From NCBI RefSeq assembly GCF_000011645.1, contig NC_006270.3, forward strand, positions 3,122,501 to 3,186,500: a stretch of DNA of 64,000 nucleotides. Direction: 5' to 3'. Origin of the DNA: Bacillus licheniformis DSM 13 = ATCC 14580. GTDB taxonomy: Bacteria > Bacillota > Bacilli > Bacillales > Bacillaceae. The notes below the pieces were generated by a model that did not search any database, had not been told where the DNA came from, and saw only the letters and a program-made list of their open reading frames with translations. Both the position numbers and the translations under genes were made by a program. Below are positions 32,928 to 41,713 of this stretch, piece after piece. Position 1 is the first letter of the stretch. Every line of letters starts with the position of its first letter.

Positions 32928-33914
32928 ATGATGCGGTTCGGGGTAGTCGGAACAAATTGGATTACCGACCGGTTTCTTGGGGCGGCCCGTTTGATCGAAG
33001 ATTTTCAATTAACCGCGGTATATTCAAGGACCGGAGAGCGCGGACGTGAATTCGCGCAGAAATACGGAGCCGAGGCGGTTTTTACCGATATCGGAGAAAT
33101 GGCTGAGAGCGATGTTATTGATGCGGTATATATCGCAAGTCCCAACTCTTTACATAAAGATCAGGCAGTTACATTCATGAAAAGCGGAAAACACGTCCTG
33201 TGCGAAAAACCGCTTGCGTCCCATGTCAAAGAAGCGGAAGAAATGGTAAAAACAGCGCAGGAACACCGCGTAACATTTATGGAAGCGATGAAAACGACGT
33301 TTCTTCCGAATTTTAAAAACATCAGTCGCAACCTGCACAAAATCGGCAAAGTCCGCCGTTTTACAGCCAGCTACTGCCAATACTCTTCCCGCTATGACGC
33401 CTATCGAAACGGAACCGTCTTAAACGCATTTAATCCGGCTTTATCGAACGGTTCCTTGATGGATATCGGCGTCTATTGCGTTCATCCCGCGATCGTCCTG
33501 TTCGGCAAACCCCTCGAAGTCAAAGCGAACGGGCTGATCCTTGAGTCAGGGGCGGACGGTGAAGGAACAGTGCTGTTAAAATACAAGGAGCACGAAGCCG
33601 TACTGATGCACTCGAAAATCTCAAATTCCTTCATCCCGGCTGAAATTCAAGGAGAAGAAGGCTCTATCGTCATCGATAAAATCCACCGCCCCGAACAAGT
33701 CGACATCCGCTATCGGGACGGTCGGGTTGAACATCTTACGCTGCCTGATGACAAACCGGCCATGTTTTATGAAACAGAGGAATTCATCAATTTAATTAAA
33801 CAAGGGCGGATCGAGTCTTCGCTTAACACGTTTGAACGTTCTATAGACACATTGGCGGTCATAGATGAAGCGCGCAAACAGATCGGTCTCGTTTTCCCCG
33901 CTGATCACATGTAG
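32928..33914 (+). CDS. yulF: Gfo/Idh/MocA-family oxidoreductase YulF
   Basis: A 328-aa NAD(P)-dependent dehydrogenase. N-terminal Rossmann fold with FGVVGTNWITDRF, the family's CEKPLASHV catalytic-lysine motif at about residues 90-98, and a C-terminal substrate domain with DIGVYCVHPAI. In B. subtilis YulF is linked to scyllo-inositol-type or biofilm-related functions; substrate not evident. AAAGGGGAAA precedes the ATG at 32928 (a second ATG follows directly). Upstream 32717-32927 contains only an AT-rich stretch with a TATAAT at about 32890. Confidence 0.88.
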   Translation: MMRFGVVGTNWITDRFLGAARLIEDFQLTAVYSRTGERGREFAQKYGAEAVFTDIGEMAESDVIDAVYIASPNSLHKDQAVTFMKSGKHVLCEKPLASHVKEAEEMVKTAQEHRVTFMEAMKTTFLPNFKNISRNLHKIGKVRRFTASYCQYSSRYDAYRNGTVLNAFNPALSNGSLMDIGVYCVHPAIVLFGKPLEVKANGLILESGADGEGTVLLKYKEHEAVLMHSKISNSFIPAEIQGEEGSIVIDKIHRPEQVDIRYRDGRVEHLTLPDDKPAMFYETEEFINLIKQGRIESSLNTFERSIDTLAVIDEARKQIGLVFPADHM

Positions 33915-33917
33915 CAA

Positions 33918-33953
33918 ATGAGCCGCCCCGGCTCGAATGAACGGGCGGCTCAT
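33918..33953. terminator. Bidirectional terminator between yulF and PfpI gene
   Basis: ATGAGCCGCCC (33918-33928) / GGGCGGCTCAT (33943-33953), 14-base loop, T run on the plus side. Confidence 0.85.
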
Positions 33954-33958
33954 CTGTT

Positions 33959-34483
33959 TTAGGACTGCGCCAAAAGATCGGCAAAGGCTTTGACATAGAT
34001 CGGCAGGTCCGGCGGGCGGCGGCTTGACACGATATGGCCGTCGACGACCGCTGCTTCATTCACCCATATGGCTCCGGCATTTTCCATATCGTCTTTAATC
34101 CCCGGTGTGCTTGTAACCTTCCTGCCTTCCAATATTCCTGCAGAAATCAGCACCCAGCCGGCATGGCAGATTTGTCCGATGGGCTTCTTCCTTTCGTTGA
34201 ACCACCGAATCATCTCCAGGACCTCGGGATATCTTCTGAGCTTGTCAGGCGCCCAGCCTCCCGGAACCAGAACGGCGTCGTATTCCTCAATGTTCACGCT
34301 TTTCAGCTCATAATCTGAGACAGCGGGCACTCCGTATTTGCCCTTGTATTCATGATCCGCTTTTTCACCAATGAAATGTACGATCGCTCCTTCTTCCTTC
34401 AACCTCAAAACTGGATACCACAGTTCTAAATCTTCGAATTCATCGCTGACAAGCGCGATCACTTTCTTGCCTTCCAGTCGCAT
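33959..34483 (-). CDS. DJ-1/PfpI-family glutamine-amidotransferase-like protein
   Basis: A 174-aa protein of the PfpI/YhbO class. The nucleophile elbow is IGQICHAGWVLIS (Cys) and the acidic partner is in DEFEDLELWYP. Relatives are stress-induced glyoxalase/deglycase or peptidase-like proteins (B. subtilis YfkM, YraA). The ATG at 34483 follows AGGAAAGGATC; the longer frame to 34504 has no ribosome site. Confidence 0.85.
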   Translation of the reverse strand: MRLEGKKVIALVSDEFEDLELWYPVLRLKEEGAIVHFIGEKADHEYKGKYGVPAVSDYELKSVNIEEYDAVLVPGGWAPDKLRRYPEVLEMIRWFNERKKPIGQICHAGWVLISAGILEGRKVTSTPGIKDDMENAGAIWVNEAAVVDGHIVSSRRPPDLPIYVKAFADLLAQS

Positions 34484-34615
34484 GATTGATCCTTTCCTGT
34501 ACAACCAGTGTACGATAGATGATAGTCTGTTTAAACCTATTTATACCCTTCCCCGTTCCTTTAAAAAGATGCTTTTCCCGGGCAAAAGGCTGCCGGATCG
34601 GCGGAAGCCTGATGT

Positions 34616-36598
34616 TTAGTCAATCTTAAATTTTTTCGTTAAATCGCGCAGTTCTTCAGCCATTTGTTCAAGCGTAGCCGCAGAAGAACTGATTTCCTCC
34701 ATTGAAGCGAGCTGTTCTTCAGCCGAAGCGGCAATGTCTTGAATGCTTCCTGAGCTTTCACGCGATACGTCTGCAATTTCTTCAACCGCTCCCGCGACTT
34801 GCTGTGACCCTTCTGACAGCTCTTCAACTGCCGCATTCATCGTCTGCAGCTTGCCCGCGATTTCGTTTGTCATGTCATAAATCTGCTTAAAGCTTGTATC
34901 TGTTTCATCTGTGATGGTGAGTCCCGACTGTACTTCACGGTTGACGTCCCGGAACATGTCCAGCGACTTTCCGATTTCATTGACGATTTCCTGAATGAGC
35001 GCTTCAATTTCTTTTGCCGATGACGCGGATTGCTCAGCCAGTTTGCGCACTTCTTCGGCAACTACAGAAAACCCTCTTCCGGCTTCACCGGCTCTTGCTG
35101 CTTCAATTGCCGCGTTCAACGCGAGCAAATTCGTCTGGTCTGCGATGCCGTTGATCACCCGCAGGATCGCCGTAATGTCTTTTGATTTGCTCTCAAGTCC
35201 TTTCACGACGGATTCCGCCTGTTTAACGGAATGATCGATGGAATTCATCTGTCCGACCGTTTTTTGAACAAGCTCTCCGCCTGTACCGGCAATGTCCGTC
35301 GATTGAATGGATGATTCTGTAATCGATGCTGAGACTTTGGACATTTCATGCAATCGGCTGTTCATGTCAGTCAGCTGCTGCGCACTGATTTCCACTTTCT
35401 CATTTTGGCTTTCATTTCCGTTTGAAAATTGTTCGATCGCAGATGTAATATGTTCTGTCGCCTTGCTTGTCTGATCCGCGCTCGCGGTCAGCTGCTCTGA
35501 CGAAGAAGCAACGTTTTCAACCGATGTCTGAATGACGCTGATTAAAGAGCTCAGCGATTCAGCCATATCGTTGAAGCTTGTTCCGAGCTGTCCGATTTCA
35601 TCTTTTGAGCGGACAGTGATTTTTTGCGTCAGATCGCCGCCGCTGATGCTTTTCGCAGAGGAAACGAGTTCGCGGAGCGGCCCTGTGATCGATCTGATGA
35701 TGAGAATCATGAGAAGCACGCCAATGATGATGCTGGCGCCCAACGTAATCAGAGCGGCATTCAGCACAGGCTGTGAGGCTTCTTTTAATTCAGTGATATA
35801 CATGGTTCCGCCGATTTTCCAGCCGGTCAGCTTGTTGGTCGCGAAAGCCATCTGCTTTTCGCCGTCAAGCGTGTATTTGAATGTTCCTTTGTCATTCGCA
35901 TATACCTTTTCCGCCCAGCTGCCTTCGACATCTGTGCCCGCATCATGTTTCGGGTGGGCGACAAACTTTTTATCAGCGCTCGTGATAAAGGCAAAGCCTT
36001 TTTTCCCGATGGTTACGCGTTCTGTCGCTTTAATGAGCTCTTCGATTTTCATATTGACGGCGACAACGCCGGAGCCGTCCTCATGCATCTTGGCGATGGT
36101 GATAACCACCGTTCCGGTTGACGCCGTTTTGTAGGGGTCTGTGATAACGACTTCGCCCTTGTGTTCAGCGGCTTTTTTATACCAGTCCCGCTCTACCGGA
36201 TTATATCCGCTCGGCATCTTTTGATCCGGGTAGCGGATGAACTTCCCGTCCTTTGAACCGGTAAAGATCCCTTCAACATCGGGATGAAGCTTGGCGAACT
36301 GTTCGAATTTCACTTTTAAAGCGTCGCTTTCTTTCCCTGTAAAAGAGTTTTCTTTAATGAACCCGCTGAAATAAGACATGGCGTTTGTTTTCTGGCTGAT
36401 ATTCTGATTGATGATTTCATTCAACTGGTTAACGTTTTCGCGCGCATTGTCCATGATTTCTCCGTCAAGCGTACTGCTTGCCGTTTGATACGCACTATAG
36501 GAAAGGACGATGATTGGAACGGTTAAAATAAGCAAGAATGAAAGAATTAATTTCTTTGCAATGGAGGGACGCTTCACCCAATTGACAATCTTTGACAT
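34616..36598 (-). CDS. Methyl-accepting chemotaxis protein (McpA/TlpA family), copy 1
   Basis: A 660-aa chemoreceptor. Signal anchor at about 17-38, periplasm-side dCACHE sensing domain (about 40-275) with GYNPVERDWYKKAAEH and DPYKTASTGT-type amino-acid-pocket motifs. A second membrane segment at about 280-302, HAMP, then a long signalling hairpin with the conserved tip QTNLLALNAAIEAARAGE. Relatives sense amino acids such as Asn in B. subtilis McpB. It belongs to a tandem of three same-strand receptors equivalent to the B. subtilis mcp/tlp cluster; which is which cannot be decided. SigD-type promoter upstream. Confidence 0.93.
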   Translation of the reverse strand: MSKIVNWVKRPSIAKKLILSFLLILTVPIIVLSYSAYQTASSTLDGEIMDNARENVNQLNEIINQNISQKTNAMSYFSGFIKENSFTGKESDALKVKFEQFAKLHPDVEGIFTGSKDGKFIRYPDQKMPSGYNPVERDWYKKAAEHKGEVVITDPYKTASTGTVVITIAKMHEDGSGVVAVNMKIEELIKATERVTIGKKGFAFITSADKKFVAHPKHDAGTDVEGSWAEKVYANDKGTFKYTLDGEKQMAFATNKLTGWKIGGTMYITELKEASQPVLNAALITLGASIIIGVLLMILIIRSITGPLRELVSSAKSISGGDLTQKITVRSKDEIGQLGTSFNDMAESLSSLISVIQTSVENVASSSEQLTASADQTSKATEHITSAIEQFSNGNESQNEKVEISAQQLTDMNSRLHEMSKVSASITESSIQSTDIAGTGGELVQKTVGQMNSIDHSVKQAESVVKGLESKSKDITAILRVINGIADQTNLLALNAAIEAARAGEAGRGFSVVAEEVRKLAEQSASSAKEIEALIQEIVNEIGKSLDMFRDVNREVQSGLTITDETDTSFKQIYDMTNEIAGKLQTMNAAVEELSEGSQQVAGAVEEIADVSRESSGSIQDIAASAEEQLASMEEISSSAATLEQMAEELRDLTKKFKID

Positions 36599-36633
36599 AG
36601 AATTGTTGACTCCTCTTTTCTGTTATATCCCTA

Positions 36634-36659
36634 ATATCGGATTCTTTTAAAAGTTTTTA
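36634..36659 (-). promoter_or_regulatory. SigD-type promoter, chemoreceptor copy 1
   Basis: TAAA (36656-36659), 14 bases and TCCGATAT (36634-36641) on the minus strand, close to the SigD consensus TAAA-N15-GCCGATAT used by motility and chemotaxis genes. Confidence 0.75.
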
Positions 36660-36699
36660 TATGCATTTTATAACTTTTTATAGTCTAAAATAACTAAAA

Positions 36700-36726
36700 A
36701 AACATCCGGAGGAAAACCGGATGTTT
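36700..36726 (-). terminator. Terminator of chemoreceptor copy 2
   Basis: AAACATCCGG (36700-36709) / CCGGATGTTT (36717-36726), followed by T-rich sequence on the minus strand. Confidence 0.85.
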
Positions 36727-36731
36727 TAAAG

Positions 36732-38717
36732 CTATTCAATCTTAAATTTCTGTGTCAAATCACGCAGTTCTTCAGCCAGCTCCGCCAATGTCGTGGAGGA
36801 GGCGCTGATCTCTTCCATGGAGGCAAGCTGCTCCTCGGCTGAAGCAGCGATGTCCTGAATGCTTGCCGAACTTTCTCTCGATACATCAGCGATTTCTTCG
36901 ACCGCGCCCGCGACTTGGCGGGAACCTTGCGTCAATTGCTCGACAGCGGCATTCATGGTCTGCAGCTTTCCTGCGATATCATTGGTCATATCGTAAATCG
37001 TTTTGAAGCTTGTCTCTGTTTCATCGGTGATTCGAAGTCCTGACTGTACTTCATGATTGACCGATTTGAACATGTTCAAAGAGTTGTCGATCTCCTTGAC
37101 GATTTCCTGAATTAAATGTTCAATTTCCTTCGCCGAGTCGGCGGATTGTGCGGCGAGCTTCCTGACTTCTTCAGCCACTACCGAGAAGCCGCGGCCCGAT
37201 TCCCCGGCCCTTGCCGCTTCGATCGCGGCATTGAGCGCCAGCAGATTCGTTTGATCGGCGATTCCGTTAATCACGCGCAAAATGCTTGTGATATCTTTGG
37301 ATTTGGCTTCAAGTCCTTTGACGACCGCTTCCGCTTGCTTGACAGACCGATCGATCGAGTTCATTTGGCCGACCGTCTTTTGAACAAGCTCTTCTCCTTT
37401 GCCGGCAATCTCAGTCGATTTCAGCGACGCATCGGTAATCGCAGCTGATGTTTTTGACATGTCATATAACCCGTTGTTCATTTCATTCAGCTGATGCGAG
37501 CTCGCTTCCACTTTTTCTTTCTGGCTTTCATTTCCGTCGGAAAATTGTTCAATGGCCATTGTAATATGCTCAGTCGCTTTGCTTGTCTGCGCCGCGCTGG
37601 CATGAAGCTCTTCAGATGAAGAAGCTACATTGTCAACTGATGATTGGATGACGCTGATTAAAGATCTCAGCGATTCGGCCATTTCATTAAAGCTTGTACC
37701 GAGCTGACCGAATTCGTCTTTTGAACGGACTTCGATTTTTTGCGTCAAATCGCCTCCGCTGATGCTCTTTGCGGATGACACGAGCTCGCTTAACGGCTTG
37801 CTGATTCCGCGGATAATAAAGTAGATGAGAATGCCGCCGAGCACGATCGCCGCTGCCAAAATGATTATCGCCATGTGGAAGACGGGCTGGGCGGCCTCTG
37901 ATATCTCATCTGTGAACATCGTTCCGCCGATTTTCCAGCCGGTCAGCTTGTTCGTCGTAAAAGCCATTTTCTTTTCTTTTCCTTCAAATGTATATTGAAA
38001 ATCGCCTTTCTCACTGCCGTACATTTGTCCAACCCAGTCGCCTTTGCCTTCGGTTCCGGCTTCGATTGTCGGATGGGCAACATATTTTTTGTCATTGCTT
38101 GAAATAAACGCAAAGCCGCTTTTTCCGATGTTGACGCGCTCTGTCGCTTTGATAAGCTCATCGATTTTCATGTTGACGGCAACAACTCCTGAGCCGTCCT
38201 CCGTCTGCTTCGCAATCGTAATGACCATCGTTCCGGTTGACGCTGTTTTATAAGGGTTTGTGATGATCACCTTTCCTTTATTTTCAACGGCTTGCTTATA
38301 CCAGTCCCTGTCCGCCGGGTTATAGCCTTTCGCCATTTTCTCGGCGGGATATCGGATGAACTTGCCGTCTTTTGAACCTGTGTAGATCGCTTCCACATCC
38401 TGATTCAGCTTGGCGTACTGCTCGAGTCTTTCTACGAGTGATGCGTTCTCTTTTTCTTGATAAAGCTTTTCATTTACCAAGCCGCTGAAAAAGGAGACGG
38501 CCTCCTCTTTCTCTCCGATATTCTGGTCTATGATCTCATTCAGCTGTTCGACATTATCGCGTGCGCTTCTCATGATTTCCGTTTCAAGAGAGCTTCCCGC
38601 CGTTTGGTACGCACTATAGGATAAGGCCAAAATCGGCAAAGTTAAAACCAATATAAAGCTGAAAAACAGCCTTTTTGAGATAGACGGACGTTTAAGCCAG
38701 TCCAATATCTTTTTCAT
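36732..38717 (-). CDS. Methyl-accepting chemotaxis protein, copy 2
   Basis: A 661-aa receptor with the same layout as its neighbours: anchor helix about 17-38, dCACHE domain with GYNPADRDWYKQAVEN and NPYKTASTGTMVITIAK, second membrane helix about 284-306, HAMP, and signalling tip QTNLLALNAAIEAARAGESG. The sensing domain differs from copies 1 and 3 mainly around residues 60-120 and 200-260, so ligand range probably differs, while the signalling half is nearly identical. AGGAGTTATAC precedes the ATG. Confidence 0.93.
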   Translation of the reverse strand: MKKILDWLKRPSISKRLFFSFILVLTLPILALSYSAYQTAGSSLETEIMRSARDNVEQLNEIIDQNIGEKEEAVSFFSGLVNEKLYQEKENASLVERLEQYAKLNQDVEAIYTGSKDGKFIRYPAEKMAKGYNPADRDWYKQAVENKGKVIITNPYKTASTGTMVITIAKQTEDGSGVVAVNMKIDELIKATERVNIGKSGFAFISSNDKKYVAHPTIEAGTEGKGDWVGQMYGSEKGDFQYTFEGKEKKMAFTTNKLTGWKIGGTMFTDEISEAAQPVFHMAIIILAAAIVLGGILIYFIIRGISKPLSELVSSAKSISGGDLTQKIEVRSKDEFGQLGTSFNEMAESLRSLISVIQSSVDNVASSSEELHASAAQTSKATEHITMAIEQFSDGNESQKEKVEASSHQLNEMNNGLYDMSKTSAAITDASLKSTEIAGKGEELVQKTVGQMNSIDRSVKQAEAVVKGLEAKSKDITSILRVINGIADQTNLLALNAAIEAARAGESGRGFSVVAEEVRKLAAQSADSAKEIEHLIQEIVKEIDNSLNMFKSVNHEVQSGLRITDETETSFKTIYDMTNDIAGKLQTMNAAVEQLTQGSRQVAGAVEEIADVSRESSASIQDIAASAEEQLASMEEISASSTTLAELAEELRDLTQKFKIE

Positions 38718-38752
38718 TTAGTATAACTCCTTTAGCTTCTAGATTATGAAAC

Positions 38753-38765
38753 TAATATCGGAGCT
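38753..38765 (-). promoter_or_regulatory. SigD-like -10 box, chemoreceptor copy 2
   Basis: CTCCGATATTAG on the minus strand matches the SigD -10 seen before copy 1. A TAAA at the right distance is lacking (the nearest is only 7 bases away), so the -35 is weak. Confidence 0.45.
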
Positions 38766-38833
38766 TTCATTTACTTTTGCATATTAAAAAACTTTAAAAA
38801 GTATTTCTGAAAATTCTTGAAGATAGAACTGAA

Positions 38834-38860
38834 AAAAGAGGCTGACCAGCAGCCTCTTTT
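38834..38860 (-). terminator. Terminator of chemoreceptor copy 3
   Basis: AAAAGAGGCTG / CAGCCTCTTTT stem with T tract on the minus strand, directly before the copy 3 stop at 38863. Confidence 0.8.
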
Positions 38861-38862
38861 CA

Positions 38863-40845
38863 TCAAATCTTAAACTTTTTCGTTAAATCGCGCAGCTCTT
38901 CAGCCATCTGTTCGAGCGTTGCAGCGGATGAGCTGATTTCTTCCATGGAAGCCAGCTGTTCTTCCGCTGAAGCGGCGATGTCCTGAATGCCGGCAGAGCT
39001 TTCACGCGATACGTCGGCGATCTCTTCGACCGCATCGGATATTTCGTGAGAACCTGTTGATAAATGCTCTACGGCGGCATTCATCGTTTGCAGCTTGCCT
39101 GCGATTTCGTTTGTCATGTCGTAAATGTGTTTAAAACTAGATTCCGTTTCTTCGGTAATTTCGAGTCCTGACTGTACTTCCTGGTTGACCGATTTGAACA
39201 TGTTGAGCGAATGTTCGATTTCCTTAACGATATCCTGAATCAGCGCTTCGATTTCTTTTGCCGATCCCGCTGATTGAGCCGCAAGCTTTCTGACTTCTTC
39301 AGCGACAACCGAGAAGCCTCTGCCTGATTCGCCGGCCCGCGCTGCCTCGATGGCGGCGTTCAGAGCTAATAAATTCGTTTGATCGGCGATTCCGTTTATG
39401 ACGCGCAGGATCGCGGTGATATCTTTCGATTTCGCTTCAAGCCCTTTGACAACCTGTTCAGCCTGTTTGACAGACCTGTTGATCGAGTTCATCTGCCCGA
39501 CGGTTTGTTGGACGAGCTCTCCGCCTGTTTCGGCAATTTCCGTCGATTTACCCGAGGATTCTGTAATCGATTCTGACACGCCTGCAATTTCATTCAGCTT
39601 CTCATTCATTTGGCTGAGCCGCTGTGAGCTTTCTTCGACTTTTTCGCTTTGACTTTCAGCGCCGCTTGAGAACCGCTCGATGGCTAATGTAATGTGCTCG
39701 GTCGCTTTGCTTGTCTGGTCCGCGCTTGCCGTCAGCTGCTCTGAAGAAGATGCCACATTGTCGACCGATTCTTGAATCGTGCTGATCAGCGAGCGCAACG
39801 AGTCAGCCATTTCGTTGAAGCTTGTGCCCAGCTGGCCGAATTCGTCTTTGGAGCGGACATCGATTTTTTGTGTCAGATCTCCTTCGCTGATGCTTTTTGC
39901 AGAAGAGACGAGTTGATTTAAAGGCTTGCTGATCGCGCGGACGATAAAGTAAACAAGGATTCCGCCCAGAATAATCGCGCCTGCCAATGTCATGACTGCC
40001 ATGTGAAGCACGGGCTGGGCAGCGTCTTTAATCTCTGCTGTATTCATCTTTCCGCCGATTTTCCAACCGGTTAGTTTGTTTGTCGTGAAGACCGTTTTCT
40101 TTTCTTTGCCTTTTTCATTAAAGGTGAACAAGCCGCTCTCTTTGCTGAACATTTGCTCTGTCAGATCAGCTTCTGCTTCTGTGCCGGCTTTAATTTTCGG
40201 ATGGGCGACATACGTTTTCCCCTCGCCGATGATGAATGCATATCCGGTTTTTCCGATGCTGATGCTGTTTGCCGATTTGATCAGCTTGTCAATGTTCAAG
40301 TCAAGGGCGACTACGCCAGAACCGTCTTTATTCTGCTTGGCGATCGTGACGACCATATGCCCCGTTGATGCAGACTCATAAGGTTCAGTTACAATCGTTT
40401 TCCCTTTTTCCTGGACAGCCTGTTTGTACCAGTCGCGTTCTACCGGGTCATACCCGTCGGGCAGTGGAGCATTCGGATATTGTGCGTAAACACTATCTTC
40501 CGATCCGGTGAAGACGAGTTCGACGTCGGGATTCTGTTTTGCAAACTGCTCAAACCGTTGTTTAATTGCAGTCTGGCCTTTCTCTTTGTACGCTTTTTGA
40601 TCAATCCATTCGCTGAAATACGCAATGGAAGTCTCCTTGCTGCCGATATCTTGCTGAATAATGTCGTTCAGTTCATCGATATTGTCTTTCGCACTTCTCA
40701 AAATCTCATCCTCGAGCGTGCTGCTGGCCGTAAAATATGAAGTAACCGAAAGAACCAAGATCGGAATTGTTAAAATGAATATAAATGAGAAAATTAATTT
40801 TTTAGAAATAGAAGGACGTTTCGTCCAATTTAAAAGCTTTTTCAT
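38863..40845 (-). CDS. Methyl-accepting chemotaxis protein, copy 3
   Basis: A 660-aa receptor: anchor helix about 17-38, dCACHE domain with GYDPVERDWYKQAVQE and EPYESASTGHMVVTIAK, second membrane helix about 284-306, HAMP and signalling tip QTNLLALNAAIEAARAGESG. The sensing domain is the most divergent of the three (YESASTG rather than YKTASTG), suggesting a different ligand. GGGGAATCACAC precedes the ATG. It has the best SigD promoter of the three. Confidence 0.93.
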   Translation of the reverse strand: MKKLLNWTKRPSISKKLIFSFIFILTIPILVLSVTSYFTASSTLEDEILRSAKDNIDELNDIIQQDIGSKETSIAYFSEWIDQKAYKEKGQTAIKQRFEQFAKQNPDVELVFTGSEDSVYAQYPNAPLPDGYDPVERDWYKQAVQEKGKTIVTEPYESASTGHMVVTIAKQNKDGSGVVALDLNIDKLIKSANSISIGKTGYAFIIGEGKTYVAHPKIKAGTEAEADLTEQMFSKESGLFTFNEKGKEKKTVFTTNKLTGWKIGGKMNTAEIKDAAQPVLHMAVMTLAGAIILGGILVYFIVRAISKPLNQLVSSAKSISEGDLTQKIDVRSKDEFGQLGTSFNEMADSLRSLISTIQESVDNVASSSEQLTASADQTSKATEHITLAIERFSSGAESQSEKVEESSQRLSQMNEKLNEIAGVSESITESSGKSTEIAETGGELVQQTVGQMNSINRSVKQAEQVVKGLEAKSKDITAILRVINGIADQTNLLALNAAIEAARAGESGRGFSVVAEEVRKLAAQSAGSAKEIEALIQDIVKEIEHSLNMFKSVNQEVQSGLEITEETESSFKHIYDMTNEIAGKLQTMNAAVEHLSTGSHEISDAVEEIADVSRESSAGIQDIAASAEEQLASMEEISSSAATLEQMAEELRDLTKKFKI

Positions 40846-40868
40846 GTGTGATTCCCCTTTCTCTACTT

Positions 40869-40894
40869 TTATCGGAGACGGGGTCTATTTTTTA
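40869..40894 (-). promoter_or_regulatory. SigD promoter, chemoreceptor copy 3
   Basis: TAAA (40891-40894), 14 bases, TCCGATAA (40869-40876) on the minus strand, very close to SigD consensus. Confidence 0.8.
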
Positions 40895-40975
40895 AATAAA
40901 AAAAGCGGAAAATTAGACCGTTTTCCTGCCCAAGCATCAGGCATACGCTAATAAAAAAGGAAAAGGGTGTATCCT

Positions 40976-41713
40976 ATGATAAGTGTTTCGGGCTACCGGC
41001 TCCGTCCTGAGGATATCGAAAAACTGAATGTCAGTCAGACGCAGAGAGACATCGCAAACCGGATGCTGGCCATGCCGTCCGGATATAGATACGGTTCAAT
41101 CTCAGAACTGTTATTTGAGCTGAGATTCAGAGAGCATACCGTCAAATCGGCCAGAGAGCTGATCAACAGCGGAGCGAAGTTTGCCACCTTTTCAAAGACA
41201 TACGGGAATGAAGAGTTTTGGAGGGTGACGCCTGAGGGGGCTTTGGAGTTGAAGTACAGGGCACCGGCTTCAAAGGCGATTCGAAATATTTTTGAAAGCG
41301 GCCCTTCTTATGCTTTTGAGTGCGCGACTGCGATTGTCATCATTTTTTATATGGCGCTTCTCAAAACGATCGGCGACCAGACATTTGACCGGAATTATCA
41401 AAGGATCATTTTATACGATTGGCACTATGAGCGGCTGCCGATCTATACGGATAAAGGAAACGACTACCTTCCGGGAGACTGCCTGTATTTCAAGAACCCT
41501 GAATTCGATCCCTCAAGACCGCAGTGGCGCGGAGAAAATGCTATTTTACTTGAAAATAATCTCTATGCGGCACACGGCCTGGGGATCTTAAGCGGCGAAA
41601 CAATCATTGAAAAACTGAACGGGCTGAGAAAGCCTCATGCACAGACGTCCGCCTATCTGCTTTCCCAAGTGACGCGGGTTGATATTCCGGCATTAATTCA
41701 AATGATCAGATAG
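40976..41713 (+). CDS. tgl: Protein-glutamine gamma-glutamyltransferase (spore coat transglutaminase)
   Basis: A 245-aa transglutaminase cross-linking spore coat proteins such as GerQ through epsilon-(gamma-glutamyl)lysine bonds. The catalytic Cys116 is in SYAFECATAIVI; segments SGAKFATFSKTYGN, ILYDWHYE and CLYFKNPEFDP match B. subtilis Tgl, and length is identical (245). The ATG at 40976 is chosen; a GTG 9 bases upstream is inside the ribosome-site region. Its last 21 bases overlap the 3' end of the convergent nitronate monooxygenase gene. Confidence 0.96.
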   Translation: MISVSGYRLRPEDIEKLNVSQTQRDIANRMLAMPSGYRYGSISELLFELRFREHTVKSARELINSGAKFATFSKTYGNEEFWRVTPEGALELKYRAPASKAIRNIFESGPSYAFECATAIVIIFYMALLKTIGDQTFDRNYQRIILYDWHYERLPIYTDKGNDYLPGDCLYFKNPEFDPSRPQWRGENAILLENNLYAAHGLGILSGETIIEKLNGLRKPHAQTSAYLLSQVTRVDIPALIQMIR

